NCBI GenBank assembly: GCA_033344895.1
Contig: JAWPMN010000001.1
Span: 3,294,001 to 3,358,000 of the forward strand
Direction of reading: 5' to 3'
Length of the DNA stretch: 64,000 nucleotides
From: Alphaproteobacteria bacterium
Lineage (GTDB): Bacteria > Pseudomonadota > Alphaproteobacteria > UBA8366 > Aestuariispiraceae
The notes below the pieces were generated by a model. That model worked only from the letters and a program-made list of their open reading frames with translations, searched no databases and had not been told where the DNA came from. Position numbers and translations under genes: made by a program. Below are positions 1-8,488 of the stretch, one piece after another. Within the stretch, counting starts at the first letter, position 1, and the number at the start of each line of letters is the position of its first letter.

Positions 1-203
1 AGTTGCCGGCCATGGCGCCGCAGCGCAGATAATCGCCGTAGGAGAACCCGCCGGGCACGACGATCAGGTCGTAGCCCTTGAGTTCGGTCTCGCCGTGCCA
101 GATCAGGTCCGGCTTGCTGTTATGCCCGGCGGCCTTTTCCAGAGCGACGGCCATGTCGCGCTCGCGGTTGGTGCCGGGGAAAACGACGATGGCGGCTTTC
201 ATA
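1..203 (-). CDS. purQ: PurQ, FGAM synthase glutaminase subunit (5' part only)
   Basis: Phosphoribosylformylglycinamidine synthase subunit I. It is a class I glutamine amidotransferase that passes ammonia to PurL in step 4 of purine synthesis, in a PurL/PurQ/PurS complex. Only the first 67 residues are in the window; the gene runs off the left edge. The start [16 protein letters not shown] and the later [10 protein letters not shown] are typical of PurQ, and the second leads up to the nucleophile Cys, which here falls in LRCGA. The order purC-purS-purQ on the minus strand supports the call. A duplicated hairpin spacer (219-320) separates it from purS. Confidence 0.95.
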
Positions 204-218
204 TTTGTGTGCTCCCGA

Positions 219-320
219 TGGTCGCGTTGGCGGCGGCGGCCCGCTCCCCCACCCGGCGCCCCATAGCATACCCTGTCGTTGGGCGGCCGGGTGGGGGAGC
301 GGGCTGGTGCCGTAATCCAA
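219..320. repeat. Duplicated pur spacer, copy 1 (purS-purQ), with 19-bp perfect stem
   Basis: The whole gap between purS and purQ resembles the purC-purS gap. It contains a perfect 19-bp inverted repeat (240-258 with 287-305, arms starting GCCCGCTCCCCC). The 28-nt loop includes most of a 28-nt core (265-292) that is identical in copy 2 (627-654). Transcribed with the operon, it would form a very stable hairpin just upstream of the purQ ribosome site. Confidence 0.85.
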
Positions 321-323
321 AAG

Positions 324-566
324 CTAGGCTACGATCTCGATCCGGTAGTCTTCGATGACGGTGTTGGCCAGCAGCTTGCGGCACATCTCGTCCAGTTTCT
401 TCTCGGCCGCGGCGCGGTCGGTATCGGCCAGTTCCACCTCGATCAGCTTGCCCTGGCGGACCTCACCGACGCCGTCGAAGCCGAGGCCTTCCAGCGCGTG
501 ACCGATGGCCTTGCCCTGAGGGTCCAGCACGCCGCGCTTCAGGGTAACGGTAACATTGGCTTTCAT
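324..566 (-). CDS. purS: PurS, FGAM synthase small subunit
   Basis: An 80-residue protein, the usual length for PurS, which bridges PurL and PurQ and helps channel ammonia. [20 protein letters not shown] at the start and the [18 protein letters not shown] stretch are hallmark PurS sequence. I chose the ATG at 566 because it gives the canonical N-terminus and has AAGGAAG upstream; a longer reading frame to 632 only translates the repeat spacer. It lies between purC and purQ in the same direction. Confidence 0.96.
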   Translation of the reverse strand: MKANVTVTLKRGVLDPQGKAIGHALEGLGFDGVGEVRQGKLIEVELADTDRAAAEKKLDEMCRKLLANTVIEDYRIEIVA

Positions 567-581
567 GGTCTTCGCTTCCTT

Positions 582-686
582 ATGGTCGCTTGGCGGCGCC
601 GGCCCGCTCCCCCTCTCTGCCACCCGTAGCATACCCTGTCGTTGGGCGGCCGGGACGGGGAGAGGGCCGGTGCCGGAGCCAGAAGT
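582..686. repeat. Duplicated pur spacer, copy 2 (purC-purS)
   Basis: Second copy of the spacer at 219-320. It shares the left end (ATGGTCGC at 582-589 and at 219-226), GGCCCGCTCCCC, the identical 28-nt core (627-654) and the right end (GGTGCCG, then CCA with AAAG or GAAG). Its inverted repeat (601-621 with 648-668) matches at 17 of 21 positions, so the stem has diverged while the core has not. Like copy 1 it spans nearly the whole gap from the upstream stop to about 16 bases before the next start. Confidence 0.85.
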
Positions 687-688
687 TC

Positions 689-1453
689 CTAATTCGATTC
701 GCCGTCGATGGATTCGATATTCGCACCTTCCGGCAGGACGCCCAGGCGCCGGGCGACTTCGCGATAGGCGTCTTCGACATTGCCCAGGTCGCGGCGAAAG
801 CGGTCCTTGTCCATCTTCTCGCCGGTCTGCGTGTCCCAGAGGCGCATGTTGTCCGGGCTCAGCTCGTCGGCCAGGACGATGCGGACATCGCCGTTTTCAT
901 CGTAGATACGGCCGAATTCCAGTTTGAAATCGACCAGCTTGATGCCGATGCCCAGGAAGACGCCGGACAGGAAGTCGTTGATGCGCAGGGACATCGCCAG
1001 GAAATCGTCGATGTCCTGCGGACTGGCCCAGCCGAAGGCGGTGATGTGTTCTTCGGAGATCAGCGGATCGCCCAGTTCGTCGGACTTGTAGCAGTATTCG
1101 ACGATGGAACGGGGCAGGGGGGTACCTTCCGGAATGCCCAGGCGCTTGGCCATGGAGCCGGCGGCGACATTGCGGATCACCACCTCGACCGGAATGATCT
1201 CGACTTCGCGGATCAACTGTTCCCGCATGTTCAGCCGGCGCAGGAAGTGCGTCGGAATGCCCAGATCCTGCAGGCGCAGCATCAGGAATTCGGAAATCCG
1301 GTTGTTCAGGACGCCCTTGCCGGTGATCGTGCCCTTCTTCTGATTGTTGAAGGCCGTGGCATCGTCCTTGAAATAGGCCACCAGGGTACCGGGTTCCGGC
1401 CCTTCGAAAATAACCTTGGCCTTGCCCTCGTAAAGCTGTCTGCGTCGCGCCAT
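689..1453 (-). CDS. purC: SAICAR synthase PurC
   Basis: Phosphoribosylaminoimidazole-succinocarboxamide synthase, which joins CAIR and aspartate using ATP in purine synthesis. The 254-residue length is normal for bacterial PurC. The N-terminus [18 protein letters not shown] carries the ATP-binding YEGKAK motif, and [14 protein letters not shown] is the PurC signature. The ATG at 1453 is used because the reading frame further upstream has no PurC-like sequence. It is the first gene of the minus-strand purC-purS-purQ set and is divergent from the ATPase zeta gene. Confidence 0.97.
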   Translation of the reverse strand: MARRRQLYEGKAKVIFEGPEPGTLVAYFKDDATAFNNQKKGTITGKGVLNNRISEFLMLRLQDLGIPTHFLRRLNMREQLIREVEIIPVEVVIRNVAAGSMAKRLGIPEGTPLPRSIVEYCYKSDELGDPLISEEHITAFGWASPQDIDDFLAMSLRINDFLSGVFLGIGIKLVDFKLEFGRIYDENGDVRIVLADELSPDNMRLWDTQTGEKMDKDRFRRDLGNVEDAYREVARRLGVLPEGANIESIDGESN

Positions 1454-1719
1454 CGGTTTGGACCCGCCCTTGCCGCCTGTATGGTGAGAATTGGGAGCGT
1501 ATAGCAATGCGTCCCGCCCGTTACAATCTTCCTGAGCGGCCGCCGGGCCGAAAAGCACATGGGAAATCCTGTCGCGGGGGCGGTTCCGTCGTTGATCGGC
1601 GGAGCAGGACGGATTACATACAGGGCACCGCCGGAAGGAGCCCGCGCCCCGACCGGTCACCGCGGGCATGGCGCCGCGCGGATTGTGACAGGACAGACTA
1701 TGCCGGGGGGACCGCAGGT

Positions 1720-2046
1720 ATGAACAAGTTCGACGATCGCGAAAAGAGCTTTGAAGCCAAGGAAAGCCACGACCGTGAGCAGGAGTTCAAGGCCGTCGCG
1801 CGCCGCAACAAACTGCTGGGCCTTTGGGCCGCCGAACAGATGGGCATCACCGGTGCCGACGCCGAAGCCTATGCCAAGGATGTCGTGATCGTCGATTTCG
1901 ACGAGCCGGGCGACGACGATGTGCTGCGCAAGGTCCTGGGCGACCTGCAAGCGAAGGGTATCGATACGTCCGAGCATCTCGTCCGAAAGGAAATGGACGA
2001 GCTGTTGGACACGGCCCGCGCGCAGATCCGCAGCGAAGCCGACTGA
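1720..2046 (+). CDS. F1Fo-ATP synthase zeta (inhibitor) subunit, DUF1476
   Basis: A 108-residue DUF1476 protein. This family is the zeta subunit described in Paracoccus denitrificans, an alphaproteobacterial inhibitor that blocks ATP hydrolysis by the F1 sector. [15 protein letters not shown] at the start is the inhibitory N-terminal helix region. [15 protein letters not shown] followed by [10 protein letters not shown] are the conserved core, and a charged C-terminal helix ends the protein. The position between purC and purB is a common alphaproteobacterial arrangement. A frame extending upstream to 1507 lacks family similarity, so the ATG at 1720 is preferred. Confidence 0.93.
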   Translation: MNKFDDREKSFEAKESHDREQEFKAVARRNKLLGLWAAEQMGITGADAEAYAKDVVIVDFDEPGDDDVLRKVLGDLQAKGIDTSEHLVRKEMDELLDTARAQIRSEAD

Positions 2047-2071
2047 CCCGGTTCTCCAGCATCGAATGACG

Positions 2072-2098
2072 AAGGGCGCGCCAGGTGGCGCGCCCTTT
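2072..2098 (+). terminator. Rho-independent-like terminator after the zeta gene
   Basis: Perfect 12-bp inverted repeat, AAGGGCGCGCCA (2072-2083) with TGGCGCGCCCTT (2086-2097), with a two-base loop region and a short TTT. It sits 25 bases after the stop of the zeta gene. It may act in both directions, because the minus strand begins with AAAGGG. Confidence 0.75.
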
Positions 2099-2169
2099 GC
2101 GTTTGGCGACTTGCAGTATCGGGCGCATGACCGGCGACGTCCGCATCGGTTTCACGGCCCCAACACCGT

Positions 2170-2243
2170 GCTCCTGCGAAAGCAGGAGCCTTGGTGATTT
2201 GGCGCGGTGCGGGATCAGTGAAGGTTCCTGCTTCCGCAGGAAC
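2170..2243. repeat. Pair of REP-like palindromes
   Basis: Two short palindromes with nearly the same stem. GCTCCTGC-GAAA-GCAGGAGC is at 2170-2189 and GTTCCTGC-TTCC-GCAGGAAC at 2224-2243, about 34 bases apart and in opposite loop orientation. CCTTGG or AAGG flanks extend the similarity. They lie between two convergent genes and look like a mobile intergenic REP pair; the region 2047-2287 holds no gene. Confidence 0.7.
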
Positions 2244-2287
2244 AAGGTTTGGGTGGTGGCCGGGTGCCTTCGAGGGAGATTCGCGCT

Positions 2288-4384
2288 CTACCCATCCTGC
2301 GGCAAGGGGGCGAGCTGCGGCGCATTGCCAAGGCCACTTGCATCCCCGCCGGTTTCTTCCTGCGCCTCCTGTGCGACCCGATTCAGATAATCGAAGTCAG
2401 GGGACAGCAGCGCCCCGTCCCGAATGTCGTTGATGACGTCGATCAGATCCGTCGTGCGGTTTGCCATGGCGATGGCGACGGCGGCCAGTCCGGTCGCCTT
2501 GGCCGGCGCATGGGCGATCTTGCGCGTCACGATTTCCCCGCCGAAGCGTGGGTCTCCTAGACGGCCGGCGGCGGCGGCGACACGGATCAGGGCCTGGTAG
2601 CGCGGCACGTCGAAACCGCCGTCCGGTGTGCGCGGGAAAGGTCCCGTCGGCGGCGGCTCTGGAATTCGCGCGGCGGTGTCGTAGGCGCCGATCAGGTCGC
2701 CGGCAGCAAGCTGCGCCAGCGAAATTGCCATCAGCGCCCGGTCGAAACCGTTGGTCCGCTTGTTCTCGAAGGCAATGCGATAGGCGGCGCTGATGGTCTT
2801 TTGGGCGTCTTCGATGCGGCCCCGACGCGCCTCGGCAATAGCGATCTGAACCAGGGCCTCGACCTGTGGCAGGTCGCCGGGCAGAACCTCCGCCAGATCC
2901 CGGGCGCGTGAGAAAATGGCCTGATCCGCACTCTTCAACCCACCGCGGATCTGGGCGGTCAGCACCACGTCCAGCGCCGCCGGAACATATTCCGGGATGT
3001 AGGGGAAACCGGTCGGATCCAGTGCCTCGGCCAGCAGGGCGCTGGCACCTTCCGGATCCTGTTCCAGGCCGCGGCCCAGTGCGACCGGCCCCATGATCTG
3101 GGCGCGCATGCCGACATAGGGAATGTATTCCTTGAGAACCAGCGCTTCGGCAAGCTTCCCCTGGGAGATCAGGACACGGCCCATGCCCAGCAGCGCTTCC
3201 GCCCTCGGCACGTCCTCCGTGATCAGGAACGCCCCTTCGAAGGCGTCGGCCAGCCGGCCCACCTCGGATTGGCGGGCGACGAGAAAGGCCAGCGTGTCAA
3301 ACCGGGTCTGCTGATCATCGATCCGTTCCGTCTCTTCCATGGCCAGCCGGAATAGCGGGACGGCGGCATCGATGTTGCGCCGTCCCATCGCTGCGGAGAC
3401 GGCGGCGAGGGCCCGTGCGCGGTCTGCGCCTTCCGGGATCATCCGCACGACGATCATGCCGCCGCGCTGGTTGCCGGCCTCGACCATCTTCGCGGCCAGC
3501 CGGGTCAGGGCTTCGTATTTTCGCGCGCCGGGCACCTCGAGGATCAGTTGCTGTGCGATCCTGAAACTGGCCTGCGCCCCTTCGCTGTCGCCGGCCTGCA
3601 ACTGGACGGCGCCGATTTCGATCAGGATGTCCGATTTGGCGATCGGATCCATGTCCAATGCCACCGCTTCGTCGAAGGTTGCCCGCAGGATGGTGGCGGT
3701 CTCGTCGCGGGTCTTTGTGGATTCGCTCAGGCTCAGCGCAATGCCCGCGACCTGCTGCAGGGTGCTGACCCGGGTCCGTGTATCCGGGATCGACTGGGCC
3801 GCGCGGGTCGCCGCTTCGGGGTAGCGCCTGGCGGCAAGCCGCAGCGCGGCGATCTGGAGCGATTCCCCCTCGTCCCGCATTTCAGGCAGGGCCAGAACCT
3901 CTTGGACTGCCCGGTCGATCCACTGCCGGGCCTCGTCGCGGTTCTTTTCCACGACCTGAACATAGTCGGAGATCCAGATGTAGGACCGTGCGCGCCAGAT
4001 CGGGTCCTCGATCCGCTCGGCATTGTCGATGGCATCCTGTTTCTGCCGCCGGGCCAGGTATCCGCGCACCACACCGCTCTGGGCCAGGCCGATATCCTCA
4101 TCCGCCTCCAACTGGGCAATGGCGAAGAATTGCAGGCTCTTCAGGGCGTCGTTCAGGATCGCCAGCGTGACCGGGTCGATGTTGCTGGCGCTGAATTCCT
4201 CGGTGACGTCGAAGCGCGGCCGCTCCATGCCGTCGACGGTCTCGTCCTGGGACTGTGCCAATACGGCCCGGTCCGGCAGCACGAGGGTCGGCGACAGGAG
4301 TGTCGCGGCAAGCAGGAGAGCGGCGAAGGGCCTGTTAGGCCGAGCCGGTTTCTCCCAGAACCCGTTGCAGGATCGTGTCCACAT
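2288..4384 (-). CDS. Predicted periplasmic helical-repeat protein, function unknown
   Basis: A 698-residue protein not assigned to a named family. Residues about 19-44 form a hydrophobic signal sequence (FAALLLAATLLSP) ending in a likely signal peptidase site at AVLA-QS. The rest is almost entirely short amphipathic helices rich in Ala, Leu and Arg, spaced like degenerate TPR or Sel1-type repeats (for example ALAAVSAAMGRR). The C-terminus is proline-rich. The start at 4384 lies 50 bases inside the 3' end of purB in another frame, so translation is probably coupled. No better start codon is visible in that frame. Confidence 0.6.
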   Translation of the reverse strand: MWTRSCNGFWEKPARPNRPFAALLLAATLLSPTLVLPDRAVLAQSQDETVDGMERPRFDVTEEFSASNIDPVTLAILNDALKSLQFFAIAQLEADEDIGLAQSGVVRGYLARRQKQDAIDNAERIEDPIWRARSYIWISDYVQVVEKNRDEARQWIDRAVQEVLALPEMRDEGESLQIAALRLAARRYPEAATRAAQSIPDTRTRVSTLQQVAGIALSLSESTKTRDETATILRATFDEAVALDMDPIAKSDILIEIGAVQLQAGDSEGAQASFRIAQQLILEVPGARKYEALTRLAAKMVEAGNQRGGMIVVRMIPEGADRARALAAVSAAMGRRNIDAAVPLFRLAMEETERIDDQQTRFDTLAFLVARQSEVGRLADAFEGAFLITEDVPRAEALLGMGRVLISQGKLAEALVLKEYIPYVGMRAQIMGPVALGRGLEQDPEGASALLAEALDPTGFPYIPEYVPAALDVVLTAQIRGGLKSADQAIFSRARDLAEVLPGDLPQVEALVQIAIAEARRGRIEDAQKTISAAYRIAFENKRTNGFDRALMAISLAQLAAGDLIGAYDTAARIPEPPPTGPFPRTPDGGFDVPRYQALIRVAAAAGRLGDPRFGGEIVTRKIAHAPAKATGLAAVAIAMANRTTDLIDVINDIRDGALLSPDFDYLNRVAQEAQEETGGDASGLGNAPQLAPLPQDG

Positions 4385-5657
4385 GCTTCACGTGGTAGCC
4401 CATGTCGAACAGTGCGTCGATAGTCTCCGCCTGCAAGTGACGGGCCACCTCTTCATCCGCTTTGAGCAAATCCTGAAAGGAGGTGCCGGTTTTCCAGCTT
4501 TCCATGGCATTGCGCTGCACGGCACGATAGGCGTCCTCGCGGCTCATCCCGGCCTGGGTCAGGTTGAGCAGCACGCGCTGCGAATTGTGCAGGCCGCCCA
4601 ATCGGTTGAGATTCGCCATCATCTCTTCCGGGTAGACGACCAGATTCTCGACAACGCCGGCCAGTCGGTTGAGGGCGAAATCCAGGGTGACCGTTGAATC
4701 GGGGCCGATCATGCGCTCGACAGAGGAGTGGGAGATATCCCGTTCATGCCACAGGGCGACGTTTTCCAGGGCGGGCAGGGCATAGGCGCGGACCATCCGG
4801 GCGAGGCCGGTCAGGTTCTCGGTCAGGACCGGGTTGCGCTTGTGCGGCATCGCAGAGGAGCCCTTCTGGCCGGGCGAGAAGTACTCTTCCGCCTCGCGCA
4901 GTTCGGTGCGCTGCAGGTGGCGGATTTCGACGGACAGGTTCTCGATGGACCCGGCAATGACGGCGAGCGTTGCAAAGAACTGGGCGTGGCGGTCACGGGG
5001 AATGACCTGGGTCGACATCGGCTCGGGTGTCAGGCCCAGCTTCGCCGCGACATGGTCCTCGATCGACGGGTCGATATTGGCGAATGTGCCGACGGCGCCG
5101 GAGACTGCGCAGGTCGCGATGTCCGCGCGGGCCGCCAGCAGGCGCTCCCGGTTGCGCGCAAAGGCGGCATAATGGCCGGCCAGTTTCACGCCGAAGGTTG
5201 TCGGCTCGGCATGGATGCCGTGGGAGCGACCGATGCAGACGGTGTTCTTGTGCTCCAGCGCGCGCTTTTTCAGGGCGTCGAGCACGCGGTCCACGTCCCC
5301 CAGCAGCAGATCCGCCGCCTGGGTCAATTGAACCGCAAGACAGGTATCCAGCACGTCGGACGATGTCATGCCCTGGTGGACGAACCGTGCCTCATCGCCA
5401 ACCTGTTCGGCCAGTTCGGTCAGAAATGCGATGACATCGTGCTTGGTCTCCCGCTCGATTTCGTCGATCCGGGCAATGCGCTCGTCGGTATAGGGCTTGT
5501 CGCCGCGGGCCCAGACCGCTGCGGCGGCGTCTTTCGGGATGACGCCGCGCTCCGCCAGGGCATCGCAGGCATGGGCTTCGATCAGAAACCAGATGCGGAA
5601 CCGGTTCGCGGGTTCCCAGATGTCGGCCATTTCCTTGCGGCTGTAACGCGGGATCAT
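4335..5657 (-). CDS. purB: Adenylosuccinate lyase
   Basis: Cleaves SAICAR to AICAR and adenylosuccinate to AMP, releasing fumarate. The 440-residue length and the fumarase/aspartase superfamily signature GSSAMPHKRNP (266-276), which carries the catalytic serine loop, identify it. SHGIHAEPTTFG (145-156) supplies the active-site histidines and GMTSSDVLDT is another conserved block. It overlaps the 2OG-oxygenase gene upstream by 4 bases (ATGA) and the repeat-protein gene downstream by 50 bases, so the three are probably one transcript. Confidence 0.97.
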   Translation of the reverse strand: MIPRYSRKEMADIWEPANRFRIWFLIEAHACDALAERGVIPKDAAAAVWARGDKPYTDERIARIDEIERETKHDVIAFLTELAEQVGDEARFVHQGMTSSDVLDTCLAVQLTQAADLLLGDVDRVLDALKKRALEHKNTVCIGRSHGIHAEPTTFGVKLAGHYAAFARNRERLLAARADIATCAVSGAVGTFANIDPSIEDHVAAKLGLTPEPMSTQVIPRDRHAQFFATLAVIAGSIENLSVEIRHLQRTELREAEEYFSPGQKGSSAMPHKRNPVLTENLTGLARMVRAYALPALENVALWHERDISHSSVERMIGPDSTVTLDFALNRLAGVVENLVVYPEEMMANLNRLGGLHNSQRVLLNLTQAGMSREDAYRAVQRNAMESWKTGTSFQDLLKADEEVARHLQAETIDALFDMGYHVKHVDTILQRVLGETGSA

Positions 5658-6331
5658 GAGCTTTGTTTCTCCATGGATTGGCCCGTTCCCGCGTCGGCGA
5701 CGCGAGCATCGGGCGTGGCAATGTTAAAGGCGATGGAAATCCGCGTTCCTTCGCCTCGAAACGGATCGACGAAATGCTTCAGCCAACTGGGGAACAGCAG
5801 CATCATTCCCGCTTTCGGATCGATCTTGATCTTCTCACCGAAGGGCTGACCCGGCATGGGGATCATCTCCACCGCCTGCCTTGGGTCGACGAAGGTCAGG
5901 GACCCGTTGAATGCGGTGTCCTCCGGATCGGCCAGTCCGATGTCGACATAGAAGACGCCGGAGATCATCGACGAATGATGGGTGTGAAGGCGGTGAAAGC
6001 CGCCGCGACGGCTGATGTTCGCCCAGGCGGTAATGTGGGCGGTACCGGACACGTGACGGCCATTCGCCATCATCGTCATGAAGTCGGACAGGGCGTCCCC
6101 GATATGCTGTTTCAGGTCGGCGATCGCGTCGCCCGGCCATTCCATCAGGTCCAACCTGGAATGCCAGCCATTGACCAGCGCGCGCGGCATTCCTTCGGGA
6201 TCGTCCGCTTCCCGCGCCAGAATCTGATCGCGCAGCGCCGACAGCAGGCTCGCGTCATCGACGTTGCGACGCAAAATCGGCGTCGGCCAGGCCAGCAACA
6301 GACCGTTGGAATATTCCTGATGCAGCGCCAT
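5654..6331 (-). CDS. Putative 2OG-Fe(II) oxygenase, TIGR02466-like
   Basis: About 225 residues from MALHQEYSNG; a longer frame to 6394 adds 21 residues without clear similarity. The conserved end of the double-stranded beta-helix is visible: FHRLHTHHSSMISGVFYV provides the first His ligands, and LLFPSWLKHFVDPF followed by TRISIAFN provides the distal His and the 2-oxoglutarate-binding Arg. This matches the prolyl-hydroxylase-like family known as TIGR02466, whose substrates are not established. The 4-base overlap with purB suggests cotranscription, an odd partner for a purine enzyme. Confidence 0.8.
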   Translation of the reverse strand: MALHQEYSNGLLLAWPTPILRRNVDDASLLSALRDQILAREADDPEGMPRALVNGWHSRLDLMEWPGDAIADLKQHIGDALSDFMTMMANGRHVSGTAHITAWANISRRGGFHRLHTHHSSMISGVFYVDIGLADPEDTAFNGSLTFVDPRQAVEMIPMPGQPFGEKIKIDPKAGMMLLFPSWLKHFVDPFRGEGTRISIAFNIATPDARVADAGTGQSMEKQSS

Positions 6332-6432
6332 TGCGGCTCCGGACACAGCGATCAAGGCGGGTGAACGCGCCGTTTCTAGTCCCGGAGTCTCCAAACGGCA
6401 AGGCCCGCGCGGATTTTCGGCATTCCCGGCGA

Positions 6433-6975
6433 TCAGAAGGAAGGCGGGGTACAGGCGCTGACCACGGTACAGGTTTCGTCGAACGGGTTGCGAAACCGAT
6501 GGGGGATGCTGCTGCGGAAGGAATAGCCGTCGCCGGCCTTCAGAACCCTCTTGGCGCTGCCGACCCAGACTTCCAGCCGGCCCTCGATGATGACGCCCGC
6601 TTCCTCGCCCTCGTGTTTCAGCATGACCTTTCCGGTATCCGCGCCCGGATCGTAGGTTTCATAGAGCATTTGCAGCGCGTGAGTGGACAGGTCGCGGCCG
6701 ACTTGGCGGTAAAGGATCTTGCCGTTGCGCAGTTCCCGGAACTCGTCGCCGGAATAAAAGACCTGTTCCGACTTGGGTTCCTCGAAGCCGAAGAACTCCG
6801 AAAGGTCGAGCGACAATCCGTCCGTGATCTTCTTCAGGACCCCGAAAGTCGGGCTCAACTTTCCGGATTCGATCAGGGAAATCGTGGCATTGGTCACGCC
6901 GCAGCGTCGGGACAGCGCCCGCTGGGAGAGCCCGAAGGATTGTCGTACCGCCCGCAATCTGTCGCCGATCTCCAC
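6433..6975 (-). CDS. XRE-type HTH regulator with C-terminal cupin
   Basis: Transcription factor of the PuuR-like layout. An N-terminal helix-turn-helix (LRAVRQSFGLSQRALSRRCG, then VTNATISLIESGKLSP) is followed by a cupin barrel (GEEAGVIIEGRLEVWVG and GYSFRSSIPHRFRNP), probably the effector-binding domain. I prefer a GTG start at 6975 because GGAG lies at the right distance; a TTG start at 6990 is also possible. It is divergent from the aminotransferase gene and probably controls it, as PuuR-like proteins often control amine or amino-acid catabolic genes. Confidence 0.87.
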   Translation of the reverse strand: MEIGDRLRAVRQSFGLSQRALSRRCGVTNATISLIESGKLSPTFGVLKKITDGLSLDLSEFFGFEEPKSEQVFYSGDEFRELRNGKILYRQVGRDLSTHALQMLYETYDPGADTGKVMLKHEGEEAGVIIEGRLEVWVGSAKRVLKAGDGYSFRSSIPHRFRNPFDETCTVVSACTPPSF

Positions 6976-7002
6976 CGCCTGCCGCTCCAAAGTGTTTCAG
7001 TT

Positions 7003-7018
7003 GTTAAGTATAGATAAC
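7003..7018. promoter_or_regulatory. Candidate operator between XRE-cupin and aminotransferase genes
   Basis: GTTAAGTATAGATAAC is palindromic at 12 of 16 positions. It lies in an AT-rich patch of the 167-base divergent intergenic region, 28 bases from the regulator's preferred start. It is a plausible binding site for the XRE-cupin protein. Confidence 0.45.
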
Positions 7019-7142
7019 ATACTGGCCTGATCTGTCAGGTAAATCATGGATTTAAGGCGGGCAAGAAAAGGGGTTGTGTTAACGATTGAGGGATCGCTAC
7101 CGTATCGGCCTTCGAAACATACTGGTGGCGGAGCCTGAACCC

Positions 7143-8465
7143 ATGCCCGACGGAATGACCCAAAACGATCTCAGCGCCTTCTGGATGCCGTTTACGGCGA
7201 ACCGGCGTTTCAAGAAGGATCCCCGGATCCTCGTTTCCGCTGAAGGCATGTATTACAAGAGTGCCGATGGCCGGGACGTTCTGGACGGGACCGCCGGCCT
7301 GTGGTGCGTCAATGCCGGTCATGCCCGTCCGAAGATCGTGGAGGCGGTGCAGAAACAGGTCGCGGAGCTGGATTTTGCACCGACTTTCCAGTTCGGCCAT
7401 CCCAAGGCCTTTGAACTTGCCAGCCGGCTGCGGGACCTGTTTCCGGGCGACCTCGATCACATCTTCTTCACCAACAGCGGCTCCGAATCCGCGGACACCG
7501 CCCTCAAGATCGCGCTGGCCTATCAGCGGGCGCGCGGCCAGGGCACGCGGACCCGCCTGATCGGGCGCGAACGCGGCTATCACGGCACCGGCTTTGGTGG
7601 GATCACTGTCGGCGGCATCGTGAAGAACCGGATGTATTTCGGGTCGCTGCTGGCCGGGGCGGACCATATTCGCCACACCCACGACCTGGAACACAACGCC
7701 TTTACCAAGGGCGAGCCGGAATACGGCGCGCATTTCGCCGATGATCTGGAGAAGCTTGTCACCCTGCACGACGCGTCGACCATCGCCGCGGTGATCGTCG
7801 AACCGATGGCCGGATCGACAGGTGTGCTTCTGCCGCCGAAGGGCTACCTGAAGCGTCTGCGCGAAATCTGCGACAAGCATGGCATTCTGCTGATTTTCGA
7901 TGAAGTCATCACCGCTTTCGGCCGCCTGGGCTTTGCGACGGCGGCGGAGCGCCTTGGCGTGATGCCGGACATCCTGACCTGCGCGAAGGGGCTGACCAAC
8001 GCGGTAATCCCGATGGGCGCGGTCGCTGTGCGCAAGGAAATCTACGATACGATGTTGGATACGGCCGACGCGCCGATCGAACTGTTCCACGGCTATACCT
8101 ATTCCGGCCACCCGGTCGCCGCGGCGGCCGGCCTTGCATCGTTGGAGACGTATCGGGAGGAGGGCCTGTTCGAAAACGCGCGGGCTCTGGAACCCTATCT
8201 GGCGGACGCGATCCACTCTCTGAAGGGCCATCCGAACGTCGTCGATATCCGGAATATGGGCCTTGTGGCGGCGGTTGAGCTTTCCGCGCGACCGGGCGCG
8301 CCCGGAGAACGCGGCTACGATGTCATGGTGAAGGCCTTCGAAAAGGGGGCGATGATCCGCGTCACCGGCGATATCATCGCAATGTCGCCGCCGCTGATCT
8401 GCGAGAAAAAGCACATCGACGATCTGGTCGGCATACTGGGCGACGTCCTGAAAGAAGTGGACTGA
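7143..8465 (+). CDS. Class III aminotransferase, omega-amino acid:pyruvate type
   Basis: A 440-residue PLP enzyme of the beta-alanine/omega-amino acid:pyruvate transaminase group. FWMPFTANRRFKKDPR near the start, TAGLWCVNAGH and FHGYTYSGHP are typical of that group. FTNSGSESADTALK binds the cofactor phosphate, IFDEVITAFGR contains the PLP Asp (about 253) and CAKGLTN the Schiff-base Lys (about 282). The ATG at 7143 follows GGCGGAG. The divergent XRE-cupin regulator suggests induction by an amine or omega-amino acid. The exact substrate cannot be read from sequence. Confidence 0.9.
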   Translation: MPDGMTQNDLSAFWMPFTANRRFKKDPRILVSAEGMYYKSADGRDVLDGTAGLWCVNAGHARPKIVEAVQKQVAELDFAPTFQFGHPKAFELASRLRDLFPGDLDHIFFTNSGSESADTALKIALAYQRARGQGTRTRLIGRERGYHGTGFGGITVGGIVKNRMYFGSLLAGADHIRHTHDLEHNAFTKGEPEYGAHFADDLEKLVTLHDASTIAAVIVEPMAGSTGVLLPPKGYLKRLREICDKHGILLIFDEVITAFGRLGFATAAERLGVMPDILTCAKGLTNAVIPMGAVAVRKEIYDTMLDTADAPIELFHGYTYSGHPVAAAAGLASLETYREEGLFENARALEPYLADAIHSLKGHPNVVDIRNMGLVAAVELSARPGAPGERGYDVMVKAFEKGAMIRVTGDIIAMSPPLICEKKHIDDLVGILGDVLKEVD

Positions 8466-8488
8466 GCCGACGCTTTCGGGGGAGGGCG

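Noticed and set aside
3548-4423. Long open frames opposite real genes, for example opposite the repeat protein, purB, the aminotransferase (7044-9002 minus) and fcl (9993-11804 minus)
   Set aside because: They are GC-driven mirror frames with Arg/Pro/Gly-rich translations and no family motifs, and each lies over a gene with clear domain evidence.
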